In this document: positions 31,155 to 33,465 of the stretch, piece after piece
How positions within the stretch are numbered: the first letter of the stretch is position 1
How the letters are laid out: each line of letters begins with the position of its first letter
Assembly: GCA_017409205.1 (NCBI GenBank)
Contig: JAFQTF010000049.1
Location: 1-33,465 of the forward strand
Reading direction: 5' to 3'
DNA length: 33,465 nt
From: Oscillospiraceae bacterium
GTDB taxonomy: Bacteria; Bacillota; Clostridia; Oscillospirales; Oscillospiraceae
Notes under the pieces: model-generated
The model's input: only the letters and a program-made list of their open reading frames with translations
Database searches by the model: none
What the model was told of the DNA's origin: nothing
Translations under genes and position numbers: made by a program

Positions 31155-32048
31155 ATGAAAAAGAATATTTTCTCCATCATGCTGCTGATCGTTATGATCG
31201 CTGCCCTGATGGTTTCCGCAACGGGCTGCGGCAAGAATGAAGAAGCCGCTGATGAAGCCGCTCTCCGGATCGCTGAACTTGAGCAGCAGAATGCTGATCT
31301 TCAGAAGCAGATCGAGGCCCTGACCGCTGAGCTCAACGGTATGAAGCAGCGGGCTGCCCTGCAGAACTGGAATCTGACGGCCGATGCCTGGAACGATGGC
31401 AACGGCGCCACCGTCACCTTCACCGCCACCCCCATCAACTATGTGGAGGGCCAGCGGGCTGCTCTCAGCATCCGCATGGGTGACCTGGAAGCCGAAAGCA
31501 CCAACTGCGTCTGGGATGGCTCCTCTTTTGTCGGCTCTGTGGAGCTGAGCGCTGCCGACGGCTACAGCTACTACTGTATTCTGACCAATCTGGACGGTTC
31601 TCAGGAAGAGATCGTCCTGAATTCCCCCGAGAACACCACCAACGAGACGCTGGTCTATCTGGGTTCCAATCTGACGACCTATGCCAACATGGTCGTGGAA
31701 GACTGGTCCTCCGCCAATGGCAAGCTGGTCATCGGCTCCGGCTACATCCAGGCCCAGATGCCCCGCCTGTCTGCCGGCGGCACCGCCCCCTCCGTCACCA
31801 GAACCGAGCTGGTCCTGCACCTGAACGGAGAAGAAGTGGACCGTCAGGAGGTTGTGCTGACTGCCGGAGAAGGCAAAAATAGCTACGAAACCACGGTCAG
31901 CAACCTTTCCTTCTCTGTTCCCGCCATGGAAGATGAGCATCAGCTGGATCTGTGGCTGGAAATCACACTGAGCAACGGCAACATCGTCTCCGCCTCCGGC
32001 GGCAGCTGGTACAGCAACAGCGGCGAACTGCAGCTGGTAGTCGGCTGA
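31155..32048 (+). CDS. Secreted lipoprotein with coiled coil, function unknown
   Basis: 297 residues. A signal peptide with a lipobox-like ATGC ending at Cys25 predicts lipid anchoring outside the membrane. Residues 35-66 form a short coiled coil (LRIAELEQQNADLQKQIEAL). The rest is rich in beta-type, Thr/Ser/Asn/Gly-rich sequence with two similar-looking halves (WNLTADAWNDGNGATVTF and YANMVVEDWSSANGKLVI), perhaps Ig-like folds. No enzyme motif is seen. AAGGAGG sets the start. The gene has its own promoter and terminator and lies just after the two-component operon, so it may be its regulated output. Confidence 0.88.
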   Translation: MKKNIFSIMLLIVMIAALMVSATGCGKNEEAADEAALRIAELEQQNADLQKQIEALTAELNGMKQRAALQNWNLTADAWNDGNGATVTFTATPINYVEGQRAALSIRMGDLEAESTNCVWDGSSFVGSVELSAADGYSYYCILTNLDGSQEEIVLNSPENTTNETLVYLGSNLTTYANMVVEDWSSANGKLVIGSGYIQAQMPRLSAGGTAPSVTRTELVLHLNGEEVDRQEVVLTAGEGKNSYETTVSNLSFSVPAMEDEHQLDLWLEITLSNGNIVSASGGSWYSNSGELQLVVG

Positions 32049-32062
32049 TATCCCATCGTTAT

Positions 32063-32093
32063 ACACACCTCCTCCGGGAGGTGTGTTTTTTTT
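32063..32093 (+). terminator. Terminator of the lipoprotein gene
   Basis: A 10-bp stem (32063-32072 with 32077-32086) ending in a run of eight T. Confidence 0.93.
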
Positions 32094-32222
32094 GCGGTTT
32101 ATTGTTTTTTTAAGACTTTTCCCAACCTCAGGCCCCTTCTAACATTTTCCACAAATTTCTGCTCCCCGGTGCAAATTTTATGTGAATACTATAAAAAAGT
32201 CTGAAATATAAGTATTTTTGGA

Positions 32223-32251
32223 TTGATTTTATAATATGTTTGGCATACAAT
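32223..32251 (+). promoter_or_regulatory. Promoter of trmL (and perhaps pgk)
   Basis: TTGATT (32223-32228), a 17-base spacer and TACAAT (32246-32251). The sequence before it (32094-32222) is AT-rich and has no other recognisable element. A TATAAT at 32230 lacks a -35. Confidence 0.55.
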
Positions 32252-32312
32252 AAGACACGAGCGGATTTCAGGGAAAATCGGCTCCGGACAAAATCGAACC
32301 GAGGTGAAGGCA

Positions 32313-32807
32313 ATGCTGAACATCGTGCTGGTGGAACCCGAGATTCCACAGAACTGCGGCAACATTGCCCGTACCTGCGCTGCCACCGGCTGCCGCCTGC
32401 ATCTGATCCGTCCTCTGGGCTTCGACATTTCCGAGAAAGCCGTCCGCCGGGCCGGTCTTGACTACTGGCACATGGTGGAGGTTTTCGACTATGAAAACAT
32501 GGCGGATTTCTTCGCCAGAAATGATGTGCAGGAAATGTGGTGCCTGTCCACAAAAGCACCCCGGTGCCATGTGGAAGCGGATTACCATGACGGCTGCTAC
32601 CTGTTCTTCGGCAAGGAGACCAAAGGTCTGCCGGAAGATTTTCTGGATGCCCATTATGATTCCTGTGTGCGCATCCCCATGCGCAGCGATGCCCGGAGCC
32701 TGAATCTGAGCAACGCTGTGGCAATTACCGTTTACGAGGCCCTGCGCCATCTGGACTTTCCGGGACTGCAGGACTATGGAAAAATGCGGGAACCATCCCG
32801 CCATTAG
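32313..32807 (+). CDS. trmL: tRNA (cytidine/uridine-34-2'-O)-methyltransferase TrmL
   Basis: A small SPOUT methyltransferase (164 residues) that methylates the wobble ribose of certain leucine tRNAs. Motifs: the opening [20 protein letters not shown], the cofactor-knot segment [12 protein letters not shown], and IPM...[17 protein letters not shown]. Length matches the minimal SPOUT fold of TrmL without an extra domain. The ATG at 32313 is chosen because GAGGTG lies six bases upstream; a GTG three codons earlier is part of that site. It stands 17 bases before pgk. Confidence 0.92.
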   Translation: MLNIVLVEPEIPQNCGNIARTCAATGCRLHLIRPLGFDISEKAVRRAGLDYWHMVEVFDYENMADFFARNDVQEMWCLSTKAPRCHVEADYHDGCYLFFGKETKGLPEDFLDAHYDSCVRIPMRSDARSLNLSNAVAITVYEALRHLDFPGLQDYGKMREPSRH

Positions 32808-32824
32808 ATTATGGAGGAAATACC

Positions 32825-33465
32825 ATGAACTACAACAAGAAGTCTATCGAAGACATCGAAGTAGCAGGCAAGCGCGTTCTGTGCCGCTGCGACTTCAACG
32901 TTCCCACCAAAAACGGCAAGATCACTTCCGACAAGCGTATCGTTGCCGCTATGCCCACCATCAAGTATCTGGTCGAGCATGACGCCAAGGTCATCCTGTG
33001 CTCCCACATGGGCAAGCCCAAGGGCGAATGGAAGCCCGAGCTGAGCCTGAAGGTGGTTGCCGAGCGCATCTCCGAGCTGCTGGGCAAGGAAGTCATCATG
33101 GCTTCCGACGTTGCCGGCGAAGACTCCAAGGCAAAGGCTGCTGCCCTGAACAACGGCGATGTCATGCTGCTGGAGAACACCCGCTACATCAAGGGCGAGA
33201 CCAAGAACGATCCCGAGCTGAGCAAGGCTCTGGCTGATCTGGCTGACATCTTCGTCAACGATGCTTTCGGCACCGCTCACCGCGCTCACTCTTCCACCGC
33301 CGGTGTTGCTGACCACCTGCCCGCTGTCTGCGGCTACCTGGTCCAGAAGGAAGTTTCCATCATGGGCAAGGCTCTGGCCAACCCCGAGCGTCCCTTCGTC
33401 GCCATCCTGGGCGGCGCCAAGGTTGCTGACAAGCTGAACGTCATCAACAACCTGCTGGAGAAGGT
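32825..33465 (+). CDS. pgk: Phosphoglycerate kinase, N-terminal part (runs off the right edge)
   Basis: Transfers phosphate from 1,3-bisphosphoglycerate to ADP in glycolysis. About 213 residues are visible, covering the N-domain that binds the phosphoglycerate: RCDFNVP (Asp23, Asn25), SHMGKPKGE (the usual HLGRP loop, with Met and Lys variants), [25 protein letters not shown] and the hinge region [23 protein letters not shown] lies just before the ATG. It follows trmL by 17 bases and may share its transcript. Codon bias indicates high expression. Confidence 0.96.
   Translation, partial: MNYNKKSIEDIEVAGKRVLCRCDFNVPTKNGKITSDKRIVAAMPTIKYLVEHDAKVILCSHMGKPKGEWKPELSLKVVAERISELLGKEVIMASDVAGEDSKAKAAALNNGDVMLLENTRYIKGETKNDPELSKALADLADIFVNDAFGTAHRAHSSTAGVADHLPAVCGYLVQKEVSIMGKALANPERPFVAILGGAKVADKLNVINNLLEK

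Noticed and set aside
32094-32222. A possible riboswitch or small RNA in the AT-rich stretch before trmL
   Set aside because: It lies upstream of the best promoter and no conserved fold or aptamer motif is visible.

Overview
This 33.5 kb window looks like chromosome of a gut-type Clostridia bacterium, most likely an Oscillospiraceae/Ruminococcaceae relative. The grounds are strong AGGAGG-type ribosome binding sites, GC-rich third codon positions, the gene families present (YitT, ROK glucokinase, FtsH, a fused PotCD, a SpoIIQ-like LytM protein) and consensus sigma-A promoters with compact intrinsic terminators. This placement is inference from content; no database was searched. Most genes are housekeeping, with a few unusual proteins among them.

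Layout. 1-254: the first codons of a probable tyrosine integrase, then tRNA-Ala(GGC), both on the minus strand; this looks like the border of an integrated element that continues to the left. 376-1239: a YitT membrane protein whose leader carries a terminator-like hairpin. 1443-4684: rlmB followed by a strange 795-residue protein that reads as a catalytically dead P-type ATPase with a repeat-bearing acidic N-terminus. 4915-9240: ftsH, then a 49-residue membrane peptide overlapping ruvC, then ruvA and ruvB. 9468-9746: a small double zinc-ribbon protein behind a near-perfect promoter. 9919-13755 (minus): a polyamine ABC operon potA-potB-potCD, with permease and binding protein fused. 13933-14334: a small P-loop protein. 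14444-18625: two divergent glucose-6-phosphate isomerases flanking a ROK glucokinase. 18830-19519: a SpoIIQ-like LytM protein with a candidate forespore (sigma-F/G) promoter. 19699-21066: a MATE exporter. 21376-23439: an EF-G paralogue. 23503-25974: a Zn/Cd P1B-ATPase with two nearly identical metal-binding domains joined by a His/Cys-rich repeat linker. 26191-26286: a possible 31-residue peptide. 26451-27791: an extended SDR protein ending in 11-residue repeats. 27900-30988: a four-gene overlapping operon (response regulator, intramembrane-sensing kinase, Trp-rich membrane protein, small membrane protein). 31155-32048: a coiled-coil lipoprotein preceded by three 11-bp direct repeats. 32313-33465: trmL and the start of pgk.

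How the parts fit. Pgi, glucokinase and Pgk form a glycolytic theme. RuvABC with the coupled small peptide is a Holliday-junction operon. PotABCD imports polyamines. The two-component operon may control the adjacent lipoprotein through the 11-bp repeats. The strongest candidate for something undescribed is the degenerate P-type ATPase at 1443-3830, which keeps the family's membrane and cytoplasmic outline but has lost the phosphorylated Asp, the CPC metal site and most of the actuator domain, and has gained six DTIRM-type motifs.
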